Shown here piece after piece: positions 46,109-56,405 of a DNA stretch of 64,000 nt. The stretch covers positions 220,578 through 284,577 of the forward strand of contig KZ627158.1 of assembly GCA_002917775.1 (NCBI GenBank). The letters are read 5' to 3'. The translations under genes were made by a program, and so were the position numbers. Below the pieces are notes generated by a model, which saw only the letters and a list, made by a program, of their open reading frames with translations, did not search any database and was not told the origin of the DNA. Each line of letters starts with the position of its first letter. The stretch's first letter is position 1. The stretch comes from Glaciozyma antarctica PI12 (taxonomy: Eukaryota; Basidiomycota; Microbotryomycetes; Kriegeriales; Camptobasidiaceae).

Positions 46109-47575
46109 ATGTCGTTCGCCGCCATCCGCCCCCTCCTCCGCGCCGCCCCCCGCATTGCCGCCCTCCGCGCTCCTCTCCTCCGCCAGGCCCGCACCTACGC
46201 GACTGAGGCCCCCGCCGCCAAGGGCTCCAACACCCTCCTCTACGGCGCTCTCGGAGCCGCCGTCCTCGGTGGAGCTGGCTACTTTGCTCTCTCGGGCGAG
46301 ACGGACCCCACTGTCATCAAGGACGCCGCTTCCCCCAAGGAGGTTGACTACCAGGCGTGAGTGGGTCTTCGAACGGTAGAGAGGCGGAGGCTAATAGCCG
46401 ATGGTCCCTATGCAGCGTCTACAACGCTATCGCCGACGTGCTCGAGGCGGAGGACTACGATGATGGATCGTACGGACCTGTTCTCGTTCGTCTCGCGTGG
46501 CATTGCTCGGGAACTTTCGACAAGGAGTCTGGAAACGGTGGATCGAACGGAGCGACCATGAGGTTCGCACCCGAGGCCAACCACGGTGCCAACGCCGGAC
46601 TCATCGCTGCGCGCGAGAAGCTTGAGCCTATCAAGGCCATGTTCCCCCAGATCACCTACTCGGACCTCTGGGTGAGTCCGTCTCGTTCGAGCTGGAGGGA
46701 CGGAGCTGACCCCTGGGACTTGCGCAGACTCTCGCTGGAGTCGTCGCTCTTCAGGAGATGGGAGGACCTTACATTCAGTGGCGCGCTGGCCGCAAGGATG
46801 GCAACGTCGAGAACTGCACTCCCGACGGGTGAGTAGCCGCCTTTTCTCCGATTACGAAGCCCCTCGCTGACCTCTTGTTCTCTCCAGACGCCTTCCCGAT
46901 GGAGACAAGGGATCTGACCACATTCGCAAGATCTTCTACCGAATGGGCTTCAACGACCAGGAGATTGGTGCGTCCCTGTCCCCTCGTCGGCTGAGCGATC
47001 GCTGATTTCCGCAAACGCAGTCGCCCTCTTCGGAGCTCACGCCGTCGGTCGCTGCCACACTGACCGATCAGGATTCGATGGACCCTGGACTTTCAGCCCT
47101 ACCACCGTCACCGTGAGCTCCGCCCTTCCCCTGCTCTCGCCGCAAAAACTGATCGCGCCGCTCGCAGAACGACTACTACAAGCTCCTCCTCGACGAGAAG
47201 TGGAACCTTCGCAAGTGGAAGGGACCTATTCAGTACGAGGACGCCAAGACCAAGTCCCTCATGATGGTACGCACTTCCTTTTTCGAGCACGCGGAGCAAG
47301 CTAACGCTCGCTCGCGACGCAGCTCACCACCGATTACGCGATCACGACCGACAAGGCGTTCAAGGTCTTCACCAAGCTCTACGCATCTGACGAGGCTAAG
47401 TTCTTCCAGGACTTCTCCAAGGCGTTCACCAAGTACGTTCCCTCCTCACTCTCTCGCCAAGATCGAAACTGATGGGGTCTCTCGCAGGCTCATCGAGCTT
47501 GGAGTCCCGGTCGCTCAGTTCTCTGAGGTCGTTCCTCTTAAGAAGGTCGAGGACCAGGTTCCCGTCAAGGCTTAA
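46109..47575 (+). CDS. CCP1: Mitochondrial cytochrome c peroxidase
   Basis: Haem enzyme reducing hydrogen peroxide with cytochrome c in the mitochondrial intermembrane space. Start [20 protein letters not shown] at 46109 is an Arg-rich presequence, followed by RTYATEA and a hydrophobic sorting segment ([19 protein letters not shown]). The catalytic domain has [13 protein letters not shown] with the distal Arg, Trp and His; [41 protein letters not shown] with the proximal His; and [18 protein letters not shown] with the Trp that forms the radical site in yeast Ccp1. C-terminal KAFTKLIELGVP ends DQVPVKA, TAA 47573-47575. Short introns, all in frame. Confidence 0.95.
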
Positions 47576-47865
47576 GGTTGTTGAAGACCGAATCGAGGGT
47601 TGCCAGTTTCTACACGGAAAACACAAAGGGTTAAACGCGCGATGAGGGCTGCTCGGATTCTTCGCGCTACCTCCTCGCTCGCGACTCTGCCCACTTCGAC
47701 GTTCTCGGCGCAAGCTGCTTCGTATTCCTCGCAAGCCTACCCTCCCTCACCTCTCGCGTCCCTCAACAACCACCTCCCTCCTCCCGCACATCTCCTCTCC
47801 CCTCCTCCCTCCGCTCCAACTCGATTCCGATCTTCTCGCGCGAGCACCTTGCGAATTCGTCTTCC

Positions 47866-49043
47866 CTACTCCCTGCGCTCCTCTAGCTTCGTCCAAAAGT
47901 CCCCCTCCGCTCGCAAAGCTCCTCCAGCCTTCGAGCTCTTTCCTCCCGTCGAGCTGCACCCAAATTCCCTTCTGCTCGCAGGCGTCCAGCACCTGCTCCA
48001 CCTCCTCGAGACGCCATGGCTGGAGATTGCTCCAGCACGGAGCGTGGATAGGAAAGCAAGTTTAGCGTAGTTGAGAGGATTGGGGAGATTGGAGAAAGTC
48101 GACGAGAGTGGCGAGAGGAAGGGGGAAGTGGCCGATTTCGAGCGAGAGAAGGGAGGGGGGCCAGGGGATCGAAGGAGGAAGATCTTCGAGGCGCAGGGCC
48201 AGACTCGTAAGGGAGGTGCAGAGGGGGAGGTTGAGGCCATCTGGGATGTCACTCGACCCCCCGGATTCGATGGAGAGAGGTGAGGTTGATGAAAGCTGAT
48301 AGGTTGATTCCTGATTCTGGACTACGCTGCATGGAGATGTGAAGGGATCGAAGGCTGGCGGAGGAAAAGTTGAGGAGGTAGTTGAGTTCAGCGGGCTGGT
48401 TGTGATCGCATCGGAGGGATCGAAGGCGAAAGGATGGAGGAGGCGAGGTAAGCGGAAAGTCGCTCCAGTAGGACAGTCTGAGATGCTGCAGGCGCGTCTG
48501 AGACCGCAGAAAGAGGAGAATGTTGTTCAAAGCATCGACCTGGTCCTCATCGCCGCAGTACTCCAGCGTGAAACGTCGCAGCTTGTCCCTGCAGCTCTGC
48601 AGGATCTGGCTGAGTCCCTTGACCTGTCCTTCGGCTATTCCCCTGAACGCAACGTCGGCCACAAGAGGACAGGCTTGGAACAACGTGAAGAGTTCCTGCG
48701 GAAGGGCAAGGCCTTCGATTTTGGTTGAAACCTCGACGTCCAGCTTCCGAACGAGGCCACCTCGGTCGCCGCGAAGGATGACACTAGGCCACATGGTGAG
48801 ATAGTACTCGTCGGTCGGTTCAAGAGTTTCGTCGTCCAGTTGCTCCTCGTCCTCCATTGTTACTTTGATAGTTCGATAGAGCGCAGCCTTCGCCGGGGCT
48901 AGGAAGGATCGAGCGACGAGGCAGCAGTTGTAGAGGTCCTGGTAAGGAGGTACTGGGCGGTCTCGGTAGGGATATGGAGTAATAGGATCAAGGGAGCCGA
49001 GTATGTGCGCGATGAGTTCGGGTGGGAGAGTCGGTTGAGGCAT
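47866..49043 (-). pseudogene. F-box/LRR-like protein, copy 3 (3' half broken)
   Basis: Start MPQPTLPPELIAHILGSL at 49043, then LYNCCLVARSFLAPAKAALY and LRR-like stretches (TLFQACPLVADVAFRG, LQHLRLSYWSDFPL, LRSLHISMQRSPESG), one open frame of about 265 residues to INLTSL. There the frame slips by one base near 48270. The next stretch (DIPDGLNLPLCTSLTSLALR) reads on to an in-frame TAA where copy 5 has CAA (SSQLR-stop here, SSQLRQIRFPTQ there). The C-terminal EEVEQVLDACEQKGIWVQLD block is intact, with further one-base slips beyond it before FWTKLEERRE at 47866. Nearest relative is copy 5, including the upstream region. A protein truncated after the LRR part could still be made. Confidence 0.68.
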
Positions 49044-49560
49044 CGCGGGGAGAGAGGAGGGATGTGAGGGAGGAGGGAGGGAGAGGGAGGAAGAGGCGAG
49101 CTGCGAAGACGACAGGGAGTCAGCACACACGTTCAAACAGCCTCGCCAGCAGCTTGGAGGTATCCCAACGGAGACGTCCACCCGAACGCAGCCGCAACTC
49201 CCCTCGCCGGCCGTTGACAATGCGCACGCCTCCGCCCCTCCACCTGTCTCCCACCGAGTCTGGAAACGTCCTACTCACCTTTTCGTGGTCCTTGGCTGCT
49301 GCGGTAGTCCACGTAGAGCCAGCAAGCGCGTGTCGGAAGGTCGAAGCGGGGTGGGAGCATTCGGAGAGCGGTCGATGCGTCGTCGACTCGGGCGTGACTG
49401 AGGAACGGCGTGTTAGCGCCTGGTACAACGCTGAACTAAGGAACTGCTGACCAGCGAGCGAGAGACCCTCTGACCGAGCGAGGTGAGTGTCGACGGAAGA
49501 GGAGCGAGTTGGCTGCCGGCCCTCCTCTTGACCTCGAACCATCACCTTCGACAAAGCTGC
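49041..49560 (-). repeat. Inverted duplicate arm A (F-box copy 3 upstream region)
   Basis: From the ATG of copy 3 out to about 49560 the minus-strand sequence closely matches the plus-strand sequence upstream of copy 5 (about 55890-56405). Shared blocks include tgtcgaaggtgatggttcga, gcccgagtcgacgacgca, tgcgcattgtcaacggccgg and ccctcctccctcacatccct. The arm reaches the promoter of the acyl-protein thioesterase gene. Confidence 0.8.
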
Positions 49561-49706
49561 CCCGCTCTCCTGCGCCTCCCAGAGCCGCCAGAAGCTTCAG
49601 CACATTTCGTCCCCCGCGCCTCAGCTCGTTTCGTTGCTTAGCCCAAGGCTCTCCCCACCTCCTTCAAGTTGCTCCGACTCCCCAGACTCGTCCTTCCTCC
49701 TTCGTT

Positions 49707-50622
49707 ATGGCTTCCCTCAAGAAGATCCTCCCGACAGTGATCCTCCCCACAGCTCGGCACTCTGCCAGCATCATCTTTGCGCACGGATTCGGAGCCACAG
49801 CAGCCGACTGGGTCGTCCTCGCCTCGCTCCCCCAACTGCGTCCTCACTGCAAGTTCATCTTCCCTCAAGCGTGAGTCCCTTCCACCTTGCTCCGTGCTCC
49901 ACTCAAGGTCTTCCGCAGCCCCTCGCGCCCGATTACCATCGCTGGAGGCGCACACGTCGCCACGCGCATGCCAGCCTGGTTCGATATCCTACAGCAGGAC
50001 CACACGAAGCGGACTCAAGACGGCGATGAGGATCAAGAGGGGATGAAGGAGAGCTTAGCTGAGATCGAGCGGCTTGTGCAAGCGGAGGTGGACAGCGGGA
50101 TTCGGAGCGAACGCGTCGTGGTCGGAGGGTTTAGTCAGGGGGCGGCGCTGGCGTTGCTGGAGGGTGTGGTGGGGAAGGCGGAGATTGGGGGCGTGGTGGT
50201 GCTGTCGGGTTACTTGCCGTTGCAGTGGAAGATTGAGAAGGTGAGTGTGGGAGCGAGCTGGGAGGACGGGGAGCTGACGATGCGTTCGAGCAGATGAAGA
50301 ATGCGAGAGCAGATACGCTGCCGGTGTTCTGGAGTCATGGTACAGCTGATTCTGTGATTAGGTACGTTGGTCGGAGAGTATACGGAGCGTCGTTGATGTT
50401 GCCTGCAGATTCGAGACGGGGAGGAAGGCTGCTCAGAGGATGGTGGATTCGGGGATGGCCAACATCGAGTTTCGCTCGTACGAAGGTGTGTACGTCGTTT
50501 AGTTGTCTTTGCGCACTGCTGACGCTCTCACAGGGATGGATCACAGCTACTGCGAGGAGGAGATTCGGGATCTCAATGACTGGCTCCTGCGGCGACTTCC
50601 TCCTCTAGACCCCAAGATGTAA
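49707..50622 (+). CDS. Acyl-protein thioesterase (APT1/LYPLA type)
   Basis: Serine hydrolase removing palmitate from cytosolic proteins. Start MASLKKILPTVILPTA at 49707. Conserved order: ASIIFAHGFGATAADW (oxyanion region), CKFIFPQA/APSRPITIAGG, MPAWFDIL, VVGGFSQGAALAL with the nucleophile in G-F-S-Q-G, VVLSGYLPL, FWSHGTADSVI with the catalytic Asp, and GMDHSYCEEEI with the His. Ends RRLPPLDPKM, TAA 50620-50622. Four to five short introns join in frame. Length about 240 residues, as usual for the family. The promoter overlaps arm A of the F-box duplication, and the gene is divergent from F-box copy 3. Confidence 0.92.
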
Positions 50623-51226
50623 CGTCGACTAGAGTATTTACCTATCGCTTCAAAGCGTCTGTTTTCTTCCTGTCTCCGAATCTGCTCTTGAATCCTCCAG
50701 CGCAGACTCCTTGCGGCGGCGGAAGGGTCTCGGTAGCGAACCTCGCCATTAAATTTAAATGTACCTAAAGAGACATAAGCCATAAATATGAATTTAATCC
50801 GCATGGCCTCACTGCGGGCTGTCTGCTGGGACTCTGCCCGACCTCTACACCACCGCGCCCGCCCTCTGCCACCAGCTCGCCACGCCGTATCAAACATCAC
50901 CAGCTGCCCGAGCACCCGCGCCGTCCTCCAACCACCTCTGAACGGCCCACACCCGCACCGAAACCTCCGCTCCTGCATGAGAGTACGATGAGTGAGTCCC
51001 GCCCGGCCTTCCAAGGAGCTGTTCTGGAGTATACAAGGCTGGGATGCACGGCATAGCTGGGGAGAAGTGGGGTCGAGCTAGGGAGGGACGGCGTTCCTGC
51101 CAGCCAGCTATCGCGCCTCTCCAAGAGGTCGGTCCGCTCCCCGCCGGCCTGCAGCTTGTGAAGGCTTCTACGGGCTCATGAGGGATGTAGGATCATCTAG
51201 GAGCTGGGGACTGCGTTTGGGGCTGT
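50623..51226. other. Intergenic stretch with AT-rich patch
   Basis: About 600 bases. An unusually AT-rich segment (ccattaaatttaaatgtacc near 50747, and cataaatatgaatttaatcc near 50781) lies here. A possible first exon of the PHD gene (ATGA/gtgagt at about 50988) could splice to a catctag acceptor near 51200. Confidence 0.35.
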
Positions 51227-53940
51227 TTGGGGGAAAATCCGCCTTCGGACCACCTGACGCTCTCGTCGGCTCACCCGGACGCGCTACTCTCTTCGGAGCA
51301 GCGCCCAGGAGCTATCACCAGCGTTGCCGATAGCTCTCGTACTCTTAGTACCTCTGCACTACCAGCCTCGGTGCCCTCCAGCCAACCCCGCACCGAACCA
51401 CCGCTAACGCCTCCTCCCTCCTCCTCCCTCCTCCTCCCTCCTCCCGCAGCTAAACCCAAGCGCAAAATCCCCCGCCCCAACAGCACGACCGTCTCCCCCT
51501 CCGTCTCCTCCGCCATCCTCCCTTCCGGCGAACCCTCCACCACCGACGATGCCGACGAGACGGTCCCCAAGATCGAGGAGACGGAGCTAGACGTCGATGG
51601 AGAGTCGAGCGGCGAGCAGGAGAAGAAGGAGAAACCCAAGTCGCGTTCAAGAGCTAGTTCGGCTAAGAAACCTGTGTCAGGAGGATCGCGGCCGCCTGAT
51701 TCGGCGGCGTCGAGCAAGTCGACCTCCAAGGCGGCTAAGATTGAGGAGGTCGAGGAGGAGCGCGAGGGGAGGAGTATGCGCGGACGAGGGGGGAATGGTA
51801 AGAAGAAGATAGAGGAGGTGCCGGTGGAGGAAGAGGAGGAGGAGGAGGAGGAGGAAGACGAGGACGATGGAGGACGATGGAGGCGATAGGGCATTACGCG
51901 GTGTGTATGTGCGGAGGACAGTGAGTCGGTTTGAGCTCCTTGGGTGGGGAGCTGCAGCTAATCAGGCTTCTTGGCGCAGCGGATGAGATGAGCTCTGGGC
52001 TTATGATCCAGTGCGATACGTGCAAGTGCTGGCAGCATGGACCTTGCGTCGGGTTGTGGGGCGAGAAGGTGAGATTGATTCGGTAATGTCGTGGCGAGGG
52101 GATCGTGTTCAGGATCGAGATCAGAGTGGCGGTGGGGCTGGAGAAGGAGGGGACGGAGCTGATCTGCTGTCGTCGCGTTGTGTGCGGACTGGTGAGCAGG
52201 CGTAGCGCGACAGCTCGAGAACGCAGCCTTCGCCGACCGTCGACGAGCACGCAGCATTGAATTCTCACTGGGGAAGAGGATTCACGAACTAACACCATCC
52301 TTTCTCCCTCCCAGGACTGCCCGGACCGCTACTTCTGCGAACTCTGTCGACCAGGCTGGCACGGTCCCGGCGGGTTCGTCCCCTCTGTCACCCTCTCACG
52401 ACACCACTAACTCTCATGCCCACAGCCTCCTACGCAAAGCCCACCGCAAGCCCACCTCAACCACTCCCGCACCCTCTCACCACCGCTCCCGCTCCGCCTC
52501 CTGCTCCCACGCTCCCCGCAACAAGCCACGCGAATCTGCCGACGCCGCTCTCGTCGCCGCGTTCCTCGCCGCCGAGCATTCAGTCAACCCGAACGGCCAA
52601 GCGGAGCGGGAGAAATCTGAGCTGGCGCGCAGCGAGAGGGAGAAGAGGAGTCCTAGTCCGCCGGTGCTGCAGCCTGGGGAGAAGGCGCCGAAGAAGAGGA
52701 GTACGATGAACTCGCGGGATGCGGCGTATGACGATGCGATTGCGATGAGTATTTTGGGACCGGGGAGTGCGGCGATGAGGGCGAGGTTGGAGAAGGCGCG
52801 TGGGGATGGGGATAGGAGTACGAGTAATGGTGGGGATGAGTCGGGAGACGAGTGAGTCGCGATCGTCCCGTTGGAGGGGGTGGGATGGTGCTGATGTTAT
52901 TGCGCAGGGGTCACGAGCGACCAAGACGGTCAAGATCGCATTCGGGAGTGGACGAGAAGCACAAGCACGATACTGAGGGAGAGGAATCGTCCCACTCGCA
53001 TCAGTCTAAGCGGCGGAAGATCTCTCCTGACCTGTCGGTCGCGAAGGACGTCGAGGAGAAGGAGGAGCAGGCGAAGGAGGACGAGGCGATGGATATTGAC
53101 GAGCCGGAGGTCAGCGTTGACGTGAAGGAAAGAGACGAGACGGAGGAGACTCCTGTCGCGGTTGAGGAATCGGCAGCGAACGAAGCGTCGGAGATGATGG
53201 CGGAGGGACTCGAGAGCGATGGTCAGTTCAGATTCTCCTGGCTCGTTTCGCACGCACTCGCTGACCACGTTCATTCTACAGACCGAGCTGCGTCGCCCGC
53301 ACCCGCTACCGTCCCTGTCCGCGCCAAGCATCCCAACCAGTACACCTATCGCCCGAAGAACGGTCCCACCGCCGCACGCGCTCCTCGCGCCTCTCCCGCC
53401 AAGCGAGGCGCATCAGCCGTCGCGCCCGTCGAGCACGCGTTCAGGAGCCAACGACCCCGAGACTGGACGCCACTCGAAAGCGGCGGTTGGGGTCTTCCCG
53501 ACCACCTCAAGCACCTCCACCATCTCCTTCCCTCCGCCCTCCCGACTCCCCTCGTTGTCCCTACCTACACGCGCTCAACCTCCGACGCTCCCGCACCCTC
53601 CACCTCCGACGCTCCTCCCACTCCCGAAACTCGCCTCGAACCTCCCACGCGCGTTCGCTTTCCCAACAAGCGCATGACGATGCCCGAGATGAAGAAGCGC
53701 GCTCGGAACGTCCTCGACTACCTCGCGAGGATTCAGATCGAGATGTCGGAGCGGGAGCGGAGGAGCGATGCGATCAATCATGCTGTCGCGGGGACGTCGG
53801 CGAGTTCGTCGGGGCAGGCGACGCCGCCGATACCGTTGGAGGTGGGGACGCCGGCGCAGGTGGAGAGCATGAGGATGATGGACTCGTTGACGAAGGATGT
53901 CATCTTGTTCCAGCAGCGGTATTTTGGTAGCTCGGATTAG
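51227..53940 (+). CDS. PHD-finger protein of the Cti6 type (Rpd3L-associated)
   Basis: In yeast Cti6 is a PHD subunit of the Rpd3L histone deacetylase complex. The true start is not seen; the open part begins about 51227 without ATG. A Ser/Pro-rich then acidic N-terminal region (RKIPRPNS, a nine-Glu run) leads to the PHD: TRCVCAED, then after introns SSGLMIQCDTCKCWQHGPCV and CPDRYFCELCRPGWHG, the Cys4-His-Cys3 pattern. A long disordered middle (SKRRKISPDL, KHPNQYTYRPKNGP) precedes the family's C-terminal signature RVRFPNKRMTMPEMKKRARN followed by VLDYLARIQIEM, and ends QQRYFGSSD, TAG 53938-53940. An in-frame TAG at 51887-51889 lies just before GITRCVC. It could be removed only by a weak intron (gtgccg donor), so the gene is either broken, read through, or spliced in a way I cannot confirm. 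Confidence 0.78.
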
Positions 53941-54161
53941 GGGGCGAGGAGCGTCTTCACGTCTTGTAGTCTTTGTACGGTTGCGCTCTCTAGTTGTTTA
54001 ATCGATCCTTTCCCTTGCTTGGTACCTTAGCAGCGATCGAGAATGAGAAGCAGGGGCCGCAAACGTAGGCTCGAGAACTCTCCTCGAATTTGCAGCTTCG
54101 CAGACCTACTCCTCCTCGTACCCCTCCTCGCCACCTTCCGCGTCCTCCTCCCACCACGCGC

Positions 54162-55441
54162 TCACACACTCTCCAGCCGCATGCGAACTCCCCGCTTTTT
54201 GCACGCGACTGCCAAGCTCGTAATACCCCAAGGCGTCCACTTGGGCCCCTGCGGTACGACGACGAGCTCTCGCAGGCTTCCCAAGGCGCCAGATTCGAGG
54301 GATTGGCAAAGGTAGTCGGGGTAGATGTCGAGGTGGGAGATGTGAAGCCTGTCGAGGGAGAGGGGGAAGGTGGGCGACAGGGGAAGGAGGAGGTATGGCT
54401 TCTCGCCGTCGTCCAAGGTGAACACGTGGGTCAGGGAGAAGTGGCGTAGAGAGTGGCAGGAAAGGAGGTTGCAACCTAGCCAGTCGGGTGCAGGGTCGCC
54501 GGGATGATGAGCGACTTGGATGGAGAGGTGGGAGAGGGAGACGAAGATGGAGAGGTCGAAAGTGTCGTCGAATAATTCCAAGTGGAGGTGTCGAAGAGTG
54601 GTGCGGGAAGTGGCTGTGAGGTAGTGGAATTCGGTCGTGAGTCAGGTTCTGAGAGACTGAAGGCGAAAAGTAGGTGTCGCTTGGGGAGAAATGAAAGTGA
54701 CCTCGGTGCCGACGAGGGTGAGGTGCTCCAAGTCCTGTTGGCTCAAGAGGAAGTGGGTGATCGTTCCAGCATCAATTGAATTCTCCAGCTCGTCGTAATC
54801 CACGAGCTCCGCCACGGAAAGCGATAGGGCATAGGCCCGAATCAACTCCAGCAAGGCGGGCAATTCCCCGTCGCAAGCGTTCGCCACCCGCAGCTCCTTG
54901 AGGTTCGAGCAAGCCCGAAACAGGGTCGCCATCAGGAATACTGGACTCGTGGCGACGGAGTTCTCCCAGTTACCGTCGTATTCGAACGAAAGAACGATGC
55001 GGCGGACCAAGACGGCGAGGTGAGGACGGATAAGGAGAGTGAGGGCAACGGCAGCTCCGTCGTGGTCGATGACGTGGTCGATGACGCCTGAAATCGAAGT
55101 CGAGCTCGATGTCCTCGGAGTCGACAGGAACGCCGCGAACTTTGAATTGTCGAGACTGGTAGCGGATCTCGAGCGTTCGGTAGAGGGCACCGCGCGCCGG
55201 CTCGAGAAGTGCGCGCGAGACGAGGCAGCAGTACGCTAACGTCCTGATGCCGTCGGGAGCACACCGTACGAGGGCGAAGATGATGCAGAGGATCTCGGTT
55301 GGGAGGGTTGGGGCGAGTTTGGGCGGTTGGGGCGAGGGGAAGCGACCGTAGCCGAGGAATGCCTGCACCAGTCACGTTAGCTCTCGTGTTAGCAGGTCAA
55401 AACGCGCCACGACTCACCTTGTTAGTCACCAGGAGAGCCAT
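54162..55441 (-). pseudogene. F-box/LRR-like protein, copy 4 (broken)
   Basis: A short first exon MALLVTNK (start at 55441) splices to AFLGYGRFPSPQPPKLAPTL and the F-box PTEILCIIFALVRCAPDG, CCLVSRALLEPARGALY, then DSEDIELDFDF. The frame slips by one base near 55090, beside a 12-base duplication (gtcatcgaccac twice). GAAVALTLLIRPHLAVLVRR and LFRACSNLKELRVANACDG follow, then LLSQQDLEHLTLVGTEV. An in-frame TGA (near 54640) separates RLQSLRT from LTTEFHYLTATS. The C-terminus LYPD-type end KWTPWGITSLAVACKKRGVR ends at 54162. Copy 2 is the nearest relative (ALYRTLEIR, WTPWTILRLRLACAKRG). The MALLVTNK first exon resembles starts of other basidiomycete F-box genes but has no equivalent in copies 3 and 5. 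Confidence 0.66.
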
Positions 55442-55889
55442 CGGTTCGTGTTGACTAGTCGTCCAATGCTTCGTTGACTGGAGAGAGAGGGGAGGGCGTT
55501 AGCTGCTGTGCGACGCGATGGGTCTCTCGTTCAGCTCACGATTGAGCTCCTCAGAGCAGATTTGTGCGCAGTAGTTCACGCGCAGGAGGCAGACACCTGC
55601 GAGGATGAAGGACATCAGGCCTGGTTCGTCTCCAGCCCTTCGTACCGCGCAACAGCGGCTCCTCCTTTCCATCCCAGCTCCATTCCGCAGAAGGCATTGC
55701 TACTCACCTTGTGCGTAGATTCCTTGCAGCGTGGCGTCCTTCAGTAGCAGAGATACGTCCTCGAGCCGCCGGCGGTTCGGAGCAAGGTAGTGAGGAGAGC
55801 GTCTCGGGGAGAGCCACGAAACGAGCTGTAGCGCGACGAATTATAGTTGCTGGAGCAAGCCCTGACGTTTATGGTAGGCGTAGGAAAGC
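55442..55889. other. Region between F-box copies 4 and 5
   Basis: About 450 bases upstream of both copies. Several ctcacc/gttagc splice-like motifs on the minus strand suggest 5' leader introns of copy 4. No domain seen. Confidence 0.35.
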
Positions 55890-56405
55890 GGAGAGTGCTT
55901 GTCGAAGGTGATGGTTCGAGATCAAGAGGAACGTCGGCGGCGGGCTCGCTCCTCTTTCCTTCCACTCACCTCGCTTGGGCCACAAAGGGTCTCTCGCTTT
56001 GCTGGCGAGTACTTCTTCAGTCCAGCATAGTACAGGTGCTAACGCACGCTTCCTCAGCCACGCCCGAGTCGACGACGCACCGGCTTGCTCTCGCCCCGCT
56101 CTGATCATCCGACACGCGCTCGCCAGCTCTACGTGGACTAGGGCAGGAGCCGAAGACCTCGAGAAGGTGGGTAGGCCGTTTTCAGGCTCGGTGGGAGACA
56201 GGTGGAGGGGTGGAGGCGTGCGCATTGTCAACGGCCGGCGAGGGGAGTTTGGGGCTGCGTTCGGGTTGAAGTCCCCGTTTGGAAAACCCCAAAGCTGCTG
56301 GGAAGGCTTTTTAAAGTTTTTTGCTAACCCCCTTCGTCCTCGGAAGCCGGCCCCTCCCCCCCCCCCNTCCNTCCTCCCTCACATCCCTCCTCTCTCCCCG
56401 CGATG
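55890..56405 (+). repeat. Inverted duplicate arm B (F-box copy 5 upstream region)
   Basis: Matches arm A (49560-49041) in reverse orientation, through tgtcgaaggtgatggttcga, gcccgagtcgacgacgca, gtgggagacaggtggagggg and tgcgcattgtcaacggccgg up to the shared MPQPTLPPELIAH start. The stretch at about 56285-56385 has diverged and carries a C run with two unresolved bases (N at 56367 and 56371). Confidence 0.8.

Noticed and set aside
45517-46194. Minus-strand 225-codon frame over the CCP1 promoter
   Set aside because: Arg/Ala-rich shadow of the CCP1 presequence and leader; no domain.
3464-51889. Several in-frame TAG codons in conserved genes, suggesting a changed genetic code
   Set aside because: TAG is also the plain terminator of RLI1, ATG101, RPS0, the SET gene, ABCD and LARS, and TAA and TGA interruptions occur too.
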